Source: Salmonella enterica subsp. houtenae serovar Houten (GTDB lineage Bacteria > Pseudomonadota > Gammaproteobacteria > Enterobacterales > Enterobacteriaceae). Taken from it: DNA of 64,000 nucleotides. Within the stretch, counting starts at the first letter, position 1. Each line of letters begins with the position of its first letter. Position numbers and translations under genes: made by a program. Positions 17,827 through 27,154 of this stretch are shown here, piece after piece. The DNA is taken from contig LS483478.1 in assembly GCA_900478215.1 (NCBI GenBank), positions 3,658,001 to 3,722,000 on the forward strand. Direction: 5' to 3'. The notes below the pieces were generated by a model that ran no database searches, had not been told where the DNA came from, and was given only the letters and a program-made list of their open reading frames with translations.

Positions 17827-18776
17827 TGGCAAACTGGCCAAACCCGTTTATTGAACAACGTGCCGATCCGTTTATTTTACGCGACGGCAGCGATTACTAC
17901 TTTATTGCCTCCGTACCGGAATATGACAGACTGGAAATCCGCCGAGCCGATTCGCTGGAAGGGTTGCGCGCCGCCGCCCCCGTCGTGGTATGGCGCAAGC
18001 CGAAAACCGGCCCGATGAGCGAACTGATCTGGGCGCCGGAAATGCACCGCATCAACGGTAAGTGGTACCTCTATTTTGCCGCGGCGCATACCCGGGCGCT
18101 GGATAAATTGAATATGTTCCAGCACCGCATGTTTGCCCTTGAGTGCGCCGATGCCGACCCACTCACCGGCATCTGGACTGAAAAAGGTCAAATTAAGACG
18201 CCGTTTGATACCTTCGCCCTCGATGCCACCACTTTTTATCATCAGGGAAAGCAGTGGTATCTGTGGGCGCAAAAAGCGCCGGATATCGCCGGTAACTCAA
18301 ATATTTATCTGGCTGAACTGGAAAATCCGTGGACCCTTAAAGGCGAGCCGGTAAGACTCAGTAAGCCAGAGTACGACTGGGAGTGTCGGGGTTTTTGGGT
18401 TAACGAAGGTCCGGCTGTACTGGCGCACGGCGATAAACTGTTTATTAGCTACTCCGCCAGCGCCACCGATGAAAACTACTGTATGGGTTTATTGTGGATT
18501 GATCTGCGCGCCGATCCGCGCGATTCGGCCAACTGGCATAAATCACCACGTCCGGTTTTTACCACCAGCCTTGAGAATCGTCAGTTTGGTCCCGGTCACA
18601 ATAGCTTCACCACCACGCCAGACGGTGAAGAGGTATTGGTTTATCACGCCCGAAACTATACTAAAATAGAAGGCGATCCGCTGTACGATCCCAACCGTCA
18701 TACCCGCCTGAAGCTGATTCGCTGGGATGAGCATGGAATGCCTGATTTCGGCATCCCACCGGCAGATACGCTCTGA
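17826..18776 (+). CDS. Glycoside hydrolase family 43 (arabinosidase/xylosidase type)
   Basis: Cytoplasmic five-bladed beta-propeller glycosidase of 316 residues, with no signal peptide. The three GH43 catalytic acids can be placed: Asp14 as general base in QRADPFILRDG, Asp133 in FALDATTFY as pKa modulator, and Glu194 in WVNEGPAVL as general acid; IWAPEMH at about 69-74 is also typical. Known members cleave alpha-L-arabinofuranosides or beta-xylosides. It is coupled to the upstream transporter by a one-base overlap, and no other enzyme follows. The preferred substrate is unknown. Confidence 0.85.
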   Translation: MANWPNPFIEQRADPFILRDGSDYYFIASVPEYDRLEIRRADSLEGLRAAAPVVVWRKPKTGPMSELIWAPEMHRINGKWYLYFAAAHTRALDKLNMFQHRMFALECADADPLTGIWTEKGQIKTPFDTFALDATTFYHQGKQWYLWAQKAPDIAGNSNIYLAELENPWTLKGEPVRLSKPEYDWECRGFWVNEGPAVLAHGDKLFISYSASATDENYCMGLLWIDLRADPRDSANWHKSPRPVFTTSLENRQFGPGHNSFTTTPDGEEVLVYHARNYTKIEGDPLYDPNRHTRLKLIRWDEHGMPDFGIPPADTL

Positions 18777-18795
18777 CCCCTTTACCCGCTATCGT

Positions 18796-18832
18796 TCGTA
18801 GGCCGGATAAGGCGCACGCTACTATCCGGCAA
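18796..18832. repeat. REP element
   Basis: Palindrome with arms GTAGGCCGGATAAGG and CTATCCGGC, matching the REP consensus, in the 63-base gap between the convergent GH43 and ampE genes. Confidence 0.8.
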
Positions 18833-18839
18833 AATCGCG

Positions 18840-19694
18840 TTACACCAGAGCGCCATAAAGAGTCAACACGGCAATAATCACTACCACGACAAATGAGGTC
18901 TTCTTCGCCATCGACACCGCTGCTTTGGGCGTTTCCACTTTGTCAGTATGCGGTTCGCGCGCCAGTGAGAACTGCGCCAGACGTGTGAGTACCTGATATT
19001 GCGAAGTATGCAGATCCGCCAGCGAGGCAAACCAGGCCGGTAACGCTTTCTCGCCATGCCCCAGTAATGCATACACAACGCCCGCCAGACGTACCGGAAT
19101 CCAGTCCAGCACATGTAGAATAGCGTCAATGCCGGATTGCAAACGTTGGTGCGGCGTCTGATAGCGCGCCAGCCAGGTCTGCCAGGCCCGTAAAAACGCA
19201 TAGCCCACCAGCGTTACCGGCCCCCACGGACCGCCAACGATAAACCAAAATAGCGGTGCAAGGTAAAAACGGAAATTTATCCATAACAACGCGTTTTGCA
19301 GCTCACGCAAAAACTCATGCTCATTACAATCCGGCGGCACGCCGTGAATCAGCGTAAGCTCGCCGGCCATCGCCTCGCAAGGATGCGGATCGTTACGGGA
19401 CGCCGCTTTTAGCCAGGCGTGATAATGTACTCGCGCTTTGCCCGCGCCGATACACAACACGCCCAGGAGGATCCACACCACCAGCGTCGGCACGTTAAAT
19501 AACAGCCCTTTTAACGCCTGGAGCAGTAGAAAAGTCACTGCCATCGCGATCGCCGTCATTCCCATCGTGCGCAACATCGAAAAATGCGTAATCCGACGGA
19601 ATAGCGCCTCCAGCCGATGATCGAGCTGCCAGTGCTCGCCCAGCTTAAACAGGCGCTCGACAATCAGCACCAGTAATGTCGTAAACAGCGTCAT
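18840..19694 (-). CDS. ampE: Inner-membrane protein AmpE
   Basis: Membrane protein of 284 residues with about four membrane helices (including residues 41-60, 66-85 and the C-terminal VVVVIIAVLTLYGALV). It is co-transcribed with ampD and was described as a sensory component in beta-lactamase induction, though its biochemical role remains unclear. The start overlaps the ampD stop by four bases. No AmpC/AmpR pair is present in this window, so any role here is more likely in cell wall recycling. Confidence 0.95.
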   Translation of the reverse strand: MTLFTTLLVLIVERLFKLGEHWQLDHRLEALFRRITHFSMLRTMGMTAIAMAVTFLLLQALKGLLFNVPTLVVWILLGVLCIGAGKARVHYHAWLKAASRNDPHPCEAMAGELTLIHGVPPDCNEHEFLRELQNALLWINFRFYLAPLFWFIVGGPWGPVTLVGYAFLRAWQTWLARYQTPHQRLQSGIDAILHVLDWIPVRLAGVVYALLGHGEKALPAWFASLADLHTSQYQVLTRLAQFSLAREPHTDKVETPKAAVSMAKKTSFVVVVIIAVLTLYGALV

Positions 19695-20254
19695 GTCATC
19701 TCCTTGTGCGACGAGAGGGCTACCAAAGCGCGAAAGCGCGGCCAGTCAAAGGTAGGGCCAGGGTCCGTTTTGCGGTCAGGCGCAATGTGGCAGTGTCCGG
19801 TCATATTGTCGGCGATCGCCGGATAGCAAGCGATAAGCGTGCGCGTCACGGCGGCTAGCTGCTGATACTGCGCATCGGTATAGGCCAGCGTATCCGTCCC
19901 CTCCAGCTCAATACCAATGGAGAAATCATTACAACGTTCCCGCCCCTGATAGTTTGACACACCCGCATGCCACGCACGCTTATCAAAAGGCACATACTGG
20001 ACGATTTCACCGTCGCGACGAATCAGACAATGGGCCGAAACACGAAGATGAGCGATTTCTGCAAAAAAAGGATGAGCGTCAGGATCTATTGTTCCGGTGA
20101 ATAACGCATCAATCCATGGACCGCCAAACTCGCCGGGGGGCAGGCTGATATTATGCACCACCAGCAAGGACGGTTTTTCGTCATCCGGACGGCAATCATA
20201 ATGCGGAGAAGGGACGCGTCGCGCCTCTACCAACCAACCCTTATCTAGCAACAT
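19691..20254 (-). CDS. ampD: 1,6-anhydro-N-acetylmuramyl-L-alanine amidase
   Basis: Cytoplasmic zinc amidase of 187 residues that removes the peptide from 1,6-anhydroMurNAc peptides during peptidoglycan recycling, lowering the inducer level for AmpR. The zinc ligands known for Citrobacter AmpD are all present: His34 (VVHNISL), His154 (TGHCHIAP) and Asp164 (KTDPGP). Length and frame are normal. Divergent from nadC; the 87-base gap holds both promoters. Confidence 0.97.
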   Translation of the reverse strand: MLLDKGWLVEARRVPSPHYDCRPDDEKPSLLVVHNISLPPGEFGGPWIDALFTGTIDPDAHPFFAEIAHLRVSAHCLIRRDGEIVQYVPFDKRAWHAGVSNYQGRERCNDFSIGIELEGTDTLAYTDAQYQQLAAVTRTLIACYPAIADNMTGHCHIAPDRKTDPGPTFDWPRFRALVALSSHKEMT

Positions 20255-20341
20255 GCGGAGCCTCCTTTTGAGTGGTGCTTATAGCTGCTTCAGAGTAGCA
20301 TGTTTCTACCTTATGATTCGTTAGCAATTTGGAGTTTTATC

Positions 20342-21235
20342 ATGCCGCCTCGCCGTTATAACCCAGACGACCGACGTGACGCGCTACTGGAACGCATTAA
20401 TCTCGATATCCCTGCCGCCGTTGCTCAGGCGCTGCGTGAAGATTTAGGTGGAGAAGTCGATGCCGGCAACGATATCACCGCGCAGCTTTTGCCGGAAGAT
20501 ACGCGTACCCATGCCGCGGTGATTACCCGCGAAGACGGCGTTTTCTGCGGCAAGCGCTGGGTTGAAGAGGTTTTCATCCAACTGGCGGGCGACGATGTGC
20601 GCCTCACCTGGCATGTCGACGACGGCGACGCTATTCACGCCAACCAAACGCTGTTTGAGCTGGACGGCCCTGCTCGCGTATTGCTGACCGGCGAGCGCAC
20701 GGCGCTCAACTTTGCCCAGACCCTTTCCGGCGTCGCCAGCGAAGTACACCGCTACGTTGGACTGTTGGCTGGCACCCAAACCCAATTGCTCGACACGCGT
20801 AAAACGTTGCCGGGTCTGCGCACCGCGCTCAAATATGCGGTTTTATGCGGCGGCGGCGCGAATCATCGTCTGGGCCTCACTGATGCGTTCCTGATTAAAG
20901 AAAACCATATCATCGCCTCCGGTTCTGTTCGCCAGGCGGTGGAAAAAGCGTTCTGGCTACATCCGGACGTGCCGGTAGAAGTCGAGGTCGAAAATCTGGA
21001 TGAACTGGACGATGCGCTGAAAGCAGGCGCGGATATCATCATGCTGGATAATTTCGACACCGACCAGATGCGCGAGGCGGTGAAACGCGTCAACGGCCAG
21101 GCGCGGCTGGAAGTATCCGGCAACGTCACCGCGGAAACCTTACGCGAATTTGCTGAAACCGGGGTGGATTTCATCTCCGTTGGCGCGCTGACCAAGCACG
21201 TGCGCGCGCTCGATCTCTCCATGCGTTTTTGCTAA
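20342..21235 (+). CDS. nadC: Nicotinate-nucleotide pyrophosphorylase
   Basis: Quinolinate phosphoribosyltransferase of NAD synthesis, 297 residues, converting quinolinate and PRPP to nicotinate mononucleotide. Motifs: TRKTLPGLR for phosphoribosyl binding, HRLGLTDAFLIKENH, and the barrel strand DIIMLDNFD. An upstream in-frame ATG at 20300 would add 14 residues, but the second ATG (20342) gives the family N-terminus M-P-P-R-R-Y-N-P-D, and GGAG stands before it, so it is preferred. Confidence 0.96.
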   Translation: MPPRRYNPDDRRDALLERINLDIPAAVAQALREDLGGEVDAGNDITAQLLPEDTRTHAAVITREDGVFCGKRWVEEVFIQLAGDDVRLTWHVDDGDAIHANQTLFELDGPARVLLTGERTALNFAQTLSGVASEVHRYVGLLAGTQTQLLDTRKTLPGLRTALKYAVLCGGGANHRLGLTDAFLIKENHIIASGSVRQAVEKAFWLHPDVPVEVEVENLDELDDALKAGADIIMLDNFDTDQMREAVKRVNGQARLEVSGNVTAETLREFAETGVDFISVGALTKHVRALDLSMRFC

Positions 21236-21243
21236 TCCTCTCC

Positions 21244-21268
21244 ACCCGATGGCGTCGCGCCGTCGGGT
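21244..21268 (+). terminator. Hairpin after nadC
   Basis: Inverted repeat ACCCGA/TCGGGT with extra inner pairing, 9 bases after the nadC stop and followed by CTATAAAT. Likely transcription end between nadC and ppdD, though the T-run is weak. Confidence 0.5.
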
Positions 21269-21456
21269 CTATAAATCACCTGTGCGTAGATCCGCGTCGT
21301 TATTCGGCAAAATATTCGTAGCGCCTCGCAATCACGTTGCTATGTCATGTAACGCAGCAAAAATCTTCAGAACCCGCATTCCCGTTTTACCTTTCGCCGC
21401 TCGCCCACTCTTCCCTCGTTTGCCAAAGTAGCGCCAGCTAACTCAAGGAGCGAACA

Positions 21457-21894
21457 ATGGAAAAACAACGCGGTTTCACGCTTATCGAGCTGATGGTCGT
21501 TATTGGCATCATCGCCATTTTAAGCGCCATCGGCATTCCGGCTTACCAGAACTATCTGCGTAAAGCAGCGCTGACGGATATGTTGCAAACGTTTGTCCCC
21601 TACCGTACCGCCGTTGAACTCTGCGCTCTGGAACATGGTGGGACGAGCACATGCGATGCGGGCTCCAACGGTATCCCCTCGCCCGTCGTCACCCGTTATG
21701 TTTCAGGCATGAGCGTGGAAAAAGGCGTCATCACGCTTACCGGCCAGGAGAGCCTGAACGGGCTTAGCGTCATCATGACGCCCGCCTGGGACAATGCTAA
21801 CGGTATTACCGGCTGGACGCGTAACTGCAATATTCAAAGCGACAGCGCGTTACAACAGGCTTGTGAAGATGTCTTCCGTTTTGACGCCAACTAA
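21457..21894 (+). CDS. ppdD: Type IV major pilin-like prepilin
   Basis: Prepilin of 145 residues. The short leader ends MEKQRG and is cut before Phe7 by prepilin peptidase; Glu at mature position 5 is present in FTLIELMVVIGI, and the hydrophobic helix follows. The C-terminal globular part contains cysteine pairs suited to disulfides (including RNCNIQ and QQACED). GGAG lies ahead of the start. It precedes hofB and hofC by 9 bases, forming the partial type IV pilus operon ppdD-hofB-hofC. In E. coli these genes are poorly expressed, but can form pili when induced. Confidence 0.95.
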   Translation: MEKQRGFTLIELMVVIGIIAILSAIGIPAYQNYLRKAALTDMLQTFVPYRTAVELCALEHGGTSTCDAGSNGIPSPVVTRYVSGMSVEKGVITLTGQESLNGLSVIMTPAWDNANGITGWTRNCNIQSDSALQQACEDVFRFDAN

Positions 21895-21903
21895 GGAAAC
21901 TAA

Positions 21904-23289
21904 ATGAAAGACGCACAGCTCAACACATTGTGTCAACGTCATCAGGCTGTAATGATAAATAGCGCCAGCAACAGCATCACTGTTGCGGTGGTCGACGCGC
22001 CCTCCCATGCGTTACTGGACGCTCTGCATTTCGCCACACAAAAACAGATTGATATTGTGTGCTGGACTCGCCAGCAAATGGAAAATCATCTGCATAAGCC
22101 GGATCAGGCTCCCCCGGCAAACGCCGCGAAAGGCGGAGAAACCGCGACCCAGCTTCTCAATCAGACATTACGTTCGGCAATGACGAAACGCGCTTCTGAT
22201 ATCCATCTCGAACCAGGCGCCAGCCGCTACCGGATAAGGCTCCGCATCGATGGCGTTCTTCATATCCTGCAGGACATCCCCAAAGAGACGGGGCTTGCGC
22301 TGACAGCCAGATTGAAAGTTCTGGGAAATTTGGACATCGCTGAACATCGGCTGCCGCAGGACGGGCAATTTACCGTTGACCTGGCGGGCGACAGCATCTC
22401 TTTTCGTATCGCCACGCTTCCCTGTAAAGAAGGCGAAAAAGTCGTCTTACGCTTATTACATCAGGTTGAACAAACGCTGGATCTGGATGCTCTTGGCATG
22501 TACGGGGCACAACTTACCGCTTTTAGACAAGCCCTACAGCAACCTCAGGGACTGGTACTGGTGACGGGTCCCACTGGCAGCGGAAAAACGGTCACGCTAT
22601 ACAGCGCGCTACAAACCCGAAATACGCCGGGTATTAACCTCTGTAGCGTTGAAGATCCGATAGAAATTCCTCTGGACGGGATTAACCAGACACAGATCCA
22701 TCCCCGCGCCGGGCTCACCTTTCAAAATGTGCTGCGCGCGCTATTACGCCAGGACCCTGACATCATCATGGTGGGGGAAATTCGTGACGGCGACACCGCA
22801 GAAATCGCCATTAAGGCGTCGCAAACAGGCCACCTGGTACTTTCAACACTCCATACGAACTCCACCAGCGAAACCCTAATACGTTTGCAGCAGATGGGCG
22901 TAGCCCGTTGGATGATCTCATCGGCGCTTACGCTGGTGGTGGCGCAACGCCTGGTCAGGAAGCTTTGTCCGCACTGCAAACAGCGCCTGAGCGATCCTGT
23001 GGCGCTATCGCCCAATCTTTGGCCCAGCACGCTACCGCGCTGGCAGGCAAGCGGCTGTCAACATTGCTACCATGGCTTTTATGGCCGAACCGCGTTATTC
23101 GAAGTGTTAACCGTTACCCCGGCATTACGTCAGTTAATTGCGAACGGCGCATCGACGCAGGCACTGGAAGCCCACCTCCAACAGACCGGTACAGGGACGC
23201 TTTTTGAAAACGGCTGTCGCGCCGTTGAACAAGGCATCACGTCCTTTGAAGAGATACTGCGCGTCCTGGGAATGCCCCATGAACGTTAA
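21904..23289 (+). CDS. hofB: Type IV pilus assembly ATPase (GspE/PilB family)
   Basis: Cytoplasmic hexameric ATPase of 461 residues that powers pilin polymerisation. Walker A is TGPTGSGKT at about 221-229, followed by the Asp box (CSVEDPIE), Walker B (DPDIIMVGEIRDGDT) and the His box (LSTLHTNS). Two CxxC pairs (CPHCK and CQHCY) form the tetracysteine zinc site typical of the family. Compared with full GspE proteins, the N-terminal domain is short. It overlaps hofC by 11 bases. Confidence 0.95.
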   Translation: MKDAQLNTLCQRHQAVMINSASNSITVAVVDAPSHALLDALHFATQKQIDIVCWTRQQMENHLHKPDQAPPANAAKGGETATQLLNQTLRSAMTKRASDIHLEPGASRYRIRLRIDGVLHILQDIPKETGLALTARLKVLGNLDIAEHRLPQDGQFTVDLAGDSISFRIATLPCKEGEKVVLRLLHQVEQTLDLDALGMYGAQLTAFRQALQQPQGLVLVTGPTGSGKTVTLYSALQTRNTPGINLCSVEDPIEIPLDGINQTQIHPRAGLTFQNVLRALLRQDPDIIMVGEIRDGDTAEIAIKASQTGHLVLSTLHTNSTSETLIRLQQMGVARWMISSALTLVVAQRLVRKLCPHCKQRLSDPVALSPNLWPSTLPRWQASGCQHCYHGFYGRTALFEVLTVTPALRQLIANGASTQALEAHLQQTGTGTLFENGCRAVEQGITSFEEILRVLGMPHER

Positions 23290-24481
23290 ACAGCTCTGGC
23301 GCTGGCAAGGCGTTAACGATAAAGGTCAACTGGAACAAGGCGTTACATGGGTGGACAATCGTCTGGCGCTAATTATCACCCTGCAACATCAACGCATTAT
23401 GCCGCTTCGCGTAAAGCGCCAGACCGTTAACGCCGCACTGTGGAAAGAAGAGCAAAGCGCTGAAATTATTCATCAGTTGGCAACGCTCCTTCATGCAGGA
23501 CTTACGCTTTCTGAAGGGCTGGAACTCCTTGCGAAACAGCATCCCCACCGCCAATGGCAAGCGCTGTTGCGCACGCTGGCTCACGAGCTTGAACAGGGCG
23601 TCCCTTTTTCCAGCGCAGTAGTCTCCTGGCCGCAGGCATTTCCACCGCTCTACCAGACGATGATCCGCACCGGAGAACTGACCGGCAAACTGGCCGAATG
23701 CTGCTTTGAACTGGCCCGTCAGCAAAAAGCGCAACGGCAGATTACGCTTAGCGTGAAAAAGGCGCTGCGTTATCCCGCCATTATTCTGACGATGGCCGCC
23801 CTGGTCGTTTTCGCCATGCTGCACTTTGTCCTGCCGGAATTTGCCGCCATTTACCGTAGCTTCAATACCCCGCTCCCTCTTCTGACACGCGGTATTATCG
23901 CGATAGCGCAATGGGGGTCGACATGGGGTTGGCTCATCTTGTTCCTGACGATTCTCGTTGCTATCGCTCACCGCAGGGTAAAACAAAAACCGTCCTGGCA
24001 AGCGCAGCGGCAGCGTCTTCTGCTACGGCTCCCCGTCATGGGGCGCCTGATAAGAGGTCAGAAACTGGCGCAACTATTCACCGTACTGGCATTAACCCAA
24101 AGCGCAGGTATTCCTTTTCTTCAGGGACTAGAAAGCGCTATCGACAGTCTCGGCTGCCCTTACTGGTCACAGCGTTTAACGCAGGTACATCAGGAGATCG
24201 CCGCGGGCAATCCGGTCTGGTTGGCGCTAAAAAATACTCAGGAATTTAGTCCGCTATGCCTGCAGTTGGTCAGAACGGGCGAAGCGTCCGGTTCACTGGA
24301 TATCATGCTGCATAACCTTGCCCGTCACCACAGTGAAAATACGCTGGCGCTGGCCGATAATCTGGCGTCGCTGTTGGAACCGGCGTTATTGATCATCACC
24401 GGCTTAATTATCGGTACGCTGGTGGTGGCGATGTATTTGCCGATTTTTCATCTGGGAGACGCGATGAGCGGGATGGGATAA
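23279..24481 (+). CDS. hofC: Type IV pilus platform protein (GspF/PilC family)
   Basis: Inner-membrane platform protein of 400 residues, with two repeated GspF domains and three membrane helices, ending in the helix LIITGLIIGTLVVAMYLPIF. The start is taken at 23279 (M-N-V-K-Q-L-W-R-W), inside the end of hofB; the frame is open further upstream but only as a shadow of hofB. It completes the ppdD-hofB-hofC operon. Other pilus genes (secretin, peptidase) are not in this window. Confidence 0.94.
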   Translation: MNVKQLWRWQGVNDKGQLEQGVTWVDNRLALIITLQHQRIMPLRVKRQTVNAALWKEEQSAEIIHQLATLLHAGLTLSEGLELLAKQHPHRQWQALLRTLAHELEQGVPFSSAVVSWPQAFPPLYQTMIRTGELTGKLAECCFELARQQKAQRQITLSVKKALRYPAIILTMAALVVFAMLHFVLPEFAAIYRSFNTPLPLLTRGIIAIAQWGSTWGWLILFLTILVAIAHRRVKQKPSWQAQRQRLLLRLPVMGRLIRGQKLAQLFTVLALTQSAGIPFLQGLESAIDSLGCPYWSQRLTQVHQEIAAGNPVWLALKNTQEFSPLCLQLVRTGEASGSLDIMLHNLARHHSENTLALADNLASLLEPALLIITGLIIGTLVVAMYLPIFHLGDAMSGMG

Positions 24482-24506
24482 GGCTGGCGCACATTTTACG
24501 CCAGCC
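24482..24506. terminator. Hairpin between hofC and guaC
   Basis: Perfect 8-base stem GGCTGGCG/CGCCAGCC with a 9-base loop, lying between the two convergent stop codons. It probably serves both genes, although neither side has a long T-run. Confidence 0.55.
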
Positions 24507-24512
24507 AGAACG

Positions 24513-25556
24513 TCAGAGATTATTGAAAATGCGGTTCTCTTGTTCCTGTACCCGAATAAAGGTGGTACGTTTGGTCAACTCTTTCAGGCGAGACGCGCCG
24601 ACATACGTGCAGGCTGAGCGCAAACCGCCCAGGATATCGCGGGCGGTATTGCCCACCGGCCCGCGCAGCGGCAATTTAACCGTTTTGCCTTCTGCCGCGC
24701 GGTATTTCGCGACGCCGCCGACATGACGGTTCATCGCGGATTCCGAACTCATACCGTAGAACAGCATAAATTTCTCGCCGTTCTCTTCCACCACGCTGCC
24801 GCCGCTCTCTTCGTGACCCGCCAGCATTCCGCCCAACATGACGAAATCCGCGCCGCCGCCAAAGGCCTTCGCTACGTCGCCAGGCATAGTGCAGCCGCCA
24901 TCGCTGACGATCATCCCGCCCAGGCCATGCGCCGCGTCAGCGCATTCGATAACTGCCGACAGTTGCGGATAACCGACACCGGTTTTCACACGCGTCGTGC
25001 ATACGGAACCAGGACCAATTCCCACCTTCACGATATCGGCGCCGGAAAGGATAAGCTCTTCGCACATCTCGCCCGTGACCACATTACCTGCGCAGATCGT
25101 TTTTGTCGGCCATGCTTCACGCGCCTTTGCGACGAACTGCACGAAATGCTCTGAATAGCCATTGGCCACATCAATGCAGACAAAGTTCAGCGCAGGATTC
25201 AGCGCCAGAATCTGCGCGGTTTTTTCGAAATCAGCGTCAGAGGTTCCGGTGGAAACCATCACATGTTTCAGAACATCAGCCGGAGCCGTGTCGATAAACG
25301 TCGTCCACTCTTCAACGGTATAATGCTTATGTACAGCCGTCAGAATACCGAACCCGGCCAACGCTTGCGCCATTTCAAACGTCCCGACGGTATCCATATT
25401 TGCTGCGATAATCGGTACGCCAGACCAGGTCTGACCTGAGTGTTTAAAGGTGAATTGACGTTCCAGTTCGACATCGGAACGACTTTTAAGGGTAGAACGC
25501 TTAGGACGGATAAGAACGTCTTTGAAACCTAACTTCAGATCTTCTTCAATACGCAT
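24513..25556 (-). CDS. guaC: GMP reductase
   Basis: NADPH-dependent conversion of GMP to IMP in purine salvage, 347 residues, TIM barrel of the IMPDH/GMPR family. The catalytic loop GIGPGSVCTTR has the nucleophilic cysteine, and SDGGCTMPGDVAKAFGGGAD is the phosphate-binding region. Frame and length are typical. Divergent from coaE across a 225-base gap that must hold both promoters. Confidence 0.97.
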   Translation of the reverse strand: MRIEEDLKLGFKDVLIRPKRSTLKSRSDVELERQFTFKHSGQTWSGVPIIAANMDTVGTFEMAQALAGFGILTAVHKHYTVEEWTTFIDTAPADVLKHVMVSTGTSDADFEKTAQILALNPALNFVCIDVANGYSEHFVQFVAKAREAWPTKTICAGNVVTGEMCEELILSGADIVKVGIGPGSVCTTRVKTGVGYPQLSAVIECADAAHGLGGMIVSDGGCTMPGDVAKAFGGGADFVMLGGMLAGHEESGGSVVEENGEKFMLFYGMSSESAMNRHVGGVAKYRAAEGKTVKLPLRGPVGNTARDILGGLRSACTYVGASRLKELTKRTTFIRVQEQENRIFNNL

Positions 25557-25781
25557 GTGCGGATTCCTGGGGTTAATGGCGAAAAATCGAAACTCACAAC
25601 TCCAGTGACGCTATCATACGCACTAATCATGGCCGTACAAGACTGCGAAATTCTCTTTTTTTACGTTACAATCCCATAAATTTACCTGGCGAATAGTAGG
25701 TTAATGCTCAGACCGTATCGTCTTTGTATGTTTAAAATTTAACCTTTTGATTGTCAAACTAAAATTCCGGAAGCTGGAGAT

Positions 25782-26402
25782 ATGAGGTATACCGTAGCCT
25801 TAACCGGCGGTATTGGCAGCGGTAAAAGTACCGTCGCTGATGCCTTCGCTGACCTCGGAATAACCGTCATCGACGCGGATATTATCGCGCGCCAGATGGT
25901 TGAACCAGGGCAGCCCGCCCTGAACGCAATAGCGGAACATTTTGGTTCTGAACTTATCGCCGCCGACGGCACGTTACGTCGCCGGGCGCTACGTGAGCGT
26001 ATTTTTTCGCATCCGGAAGAAAAAGCATGGCTTAACGCTCTGCTTCATCCCTTAATTCAGCAGGAAACCCAACGACAGCTTCAACAGGCAACGTCGCCCT
26101 ATGTGATATGGGTTGTGCCTCTGCTGATTGAAAACAGGCTATATCAAAAAGCCAACCGCGTGTTGGTGGTCGACGTTACGCCCGAAATGCAGCTCATGCG
26201 CACCATGCAGCGTGATGATGTTACGCGCGAGCATGTTGAACACATACTCGCAGCGCAGGCGACGCGTGAAGCGCGCCTTGCCGTGGCGGACGATGTTATT
26301 GATAATAATGGCGCACCGGATGCTATCGCATCAGATGTGGCCCGCCTGCACGCCAGTTATCTTAAGCTCGCGTCGCAGTTTGTCTCACAGGAAAAACCGT
26401 AA
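25782..26402 (+). CDS. coaE: Dephospho-CoA kinase
   Basis: Last step of coenzyme A synthesis, phosphorylating the 3'-hydroxyl of dephospho-CoA; 206 residues. P-loop GGIGSGKST at residues 9-17, and the conserved DADIIARQ that binds the substrate. First gene of the coaE-zapD-yacG operon, with its stop overlapping the zapD start by one base (TAATG). Confidence 0.97.
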   Translation: MRYTVALTGGIGSGKSTVADAFADLGITVIDADIIARQMVEPGQPALNAIAEHFGSELIAADGTLRRRALRERIFSHPEEKAWLNALLHPLIQQETQRQLQQATSPYVIWVVPLLIENRLYQKANRVLVVDVTPEMQLMRTMQRDDVTREHVEHILAAQATREARLAVADDVIDNNGAPDAIASDVARLHASYLKLASQFVSQEKP

Positions 26403-27145
26403 TGCATACCCAGGTCCTATTTGAACACCCTCTCAATGAGAAGATGCGTACGTGGCTGCGCATAGAGTTTTTGATCCAGCAGCTCTCCATCAACCTGCCA
26501 ATTGCAGACCATGCTGGCGCACTGCATTTTTTCCGTAATATCAGCGATCTGCTGGATGTGTTTGAACGTGGCGAAGTGCGTACCGAACTGCTGAAAGAAC
26601 TGGAGCGCCAGCAGCGTAAACTACAGGCCTGGGTTGAGGTTCCCGGCGTCGATCAGGACCGTATTGAAGCCTTGCGCCAGCAGTTAAAATCCGCGGGCAG
26701 CGTGCTGATCTCCGCGCCAAGGATTGGTCAGCAGCTACGCGAAGATCGCTTGATTGCCCTCGTACGTCAACGATTAAGTATTCCGGGCGGCTGTTGCAGT
26801 TTTGATTTGCCCACGTTGCATATTTGGTTGCATCTACAACAGCCGCAGCGCGACACCCAGGTTGAAACCTGGCTTGCTAGTCTGAATCCCCTTACGCAGG
26901 CGCTGACTCTGGTTCTTGATCTTATTCGCAATTCAGCGCCCTTCCGCAAGCAAACCAGCCTGAACGGTTTTTATCAGGATAACGGGGATGACGCCGATTT
27001 ATTGCGTCTTATATTGACGCTCGATTCTCAACTTTATCCGCAAATTTCCGGTCATAAGAGCCGTTTTGCCATCCGTTTTATGCCGCTGGATAGTGAAAAC
27101 GGCCTGGTGCCGGAGCGTCTTGATTTTGAACTGGCCTGTTGCTAA
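26402..27145 (+). CDS. zapD: Cell division protein ZapD
   Basis: FtsZ-associated protein of 247 residues that bundles FtsZ filaments by binding the FtsZ C-terminal tail. The family is entirely helical in its N-terminal half with a beta domain after it; the start (MHTQVLFEHPLNEKMRTWLR) is highly characteristic. Translationally coupled to coaE. Its partner gene ftsZ lies in this same window at 36512-37663. Confidence 0.95.
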   Translation: MHTQVLFEHPLNEKMRTWLRIEFLIQQLSINLPIADHAGALHFFRNISDLLDVFERGEVRTELLKELERQQRKLQAWVEVPGVDQDRIEALRQQLKSAGSVLISAPRIGQQLREDRLIALVRQRLSIPGGCCSFDLPTLHIWLHLQQPQRDTQVETWLASLNPLTQALTLVLDLIRNSAPFRKQTSLNGFYQDNGDDADLLRLILTLDSQLYPQISGHKSRFAIRFMPLDSENGLVPERLDFELACC

Positions 27146-27154
27146 GGAGTAAAA

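Noticed and set aside
20300..20341. Upstream ATG extension of nadC
   Set aside because: Adds 14 residues not found in the family; the downstream ATG has the better ribosome site.
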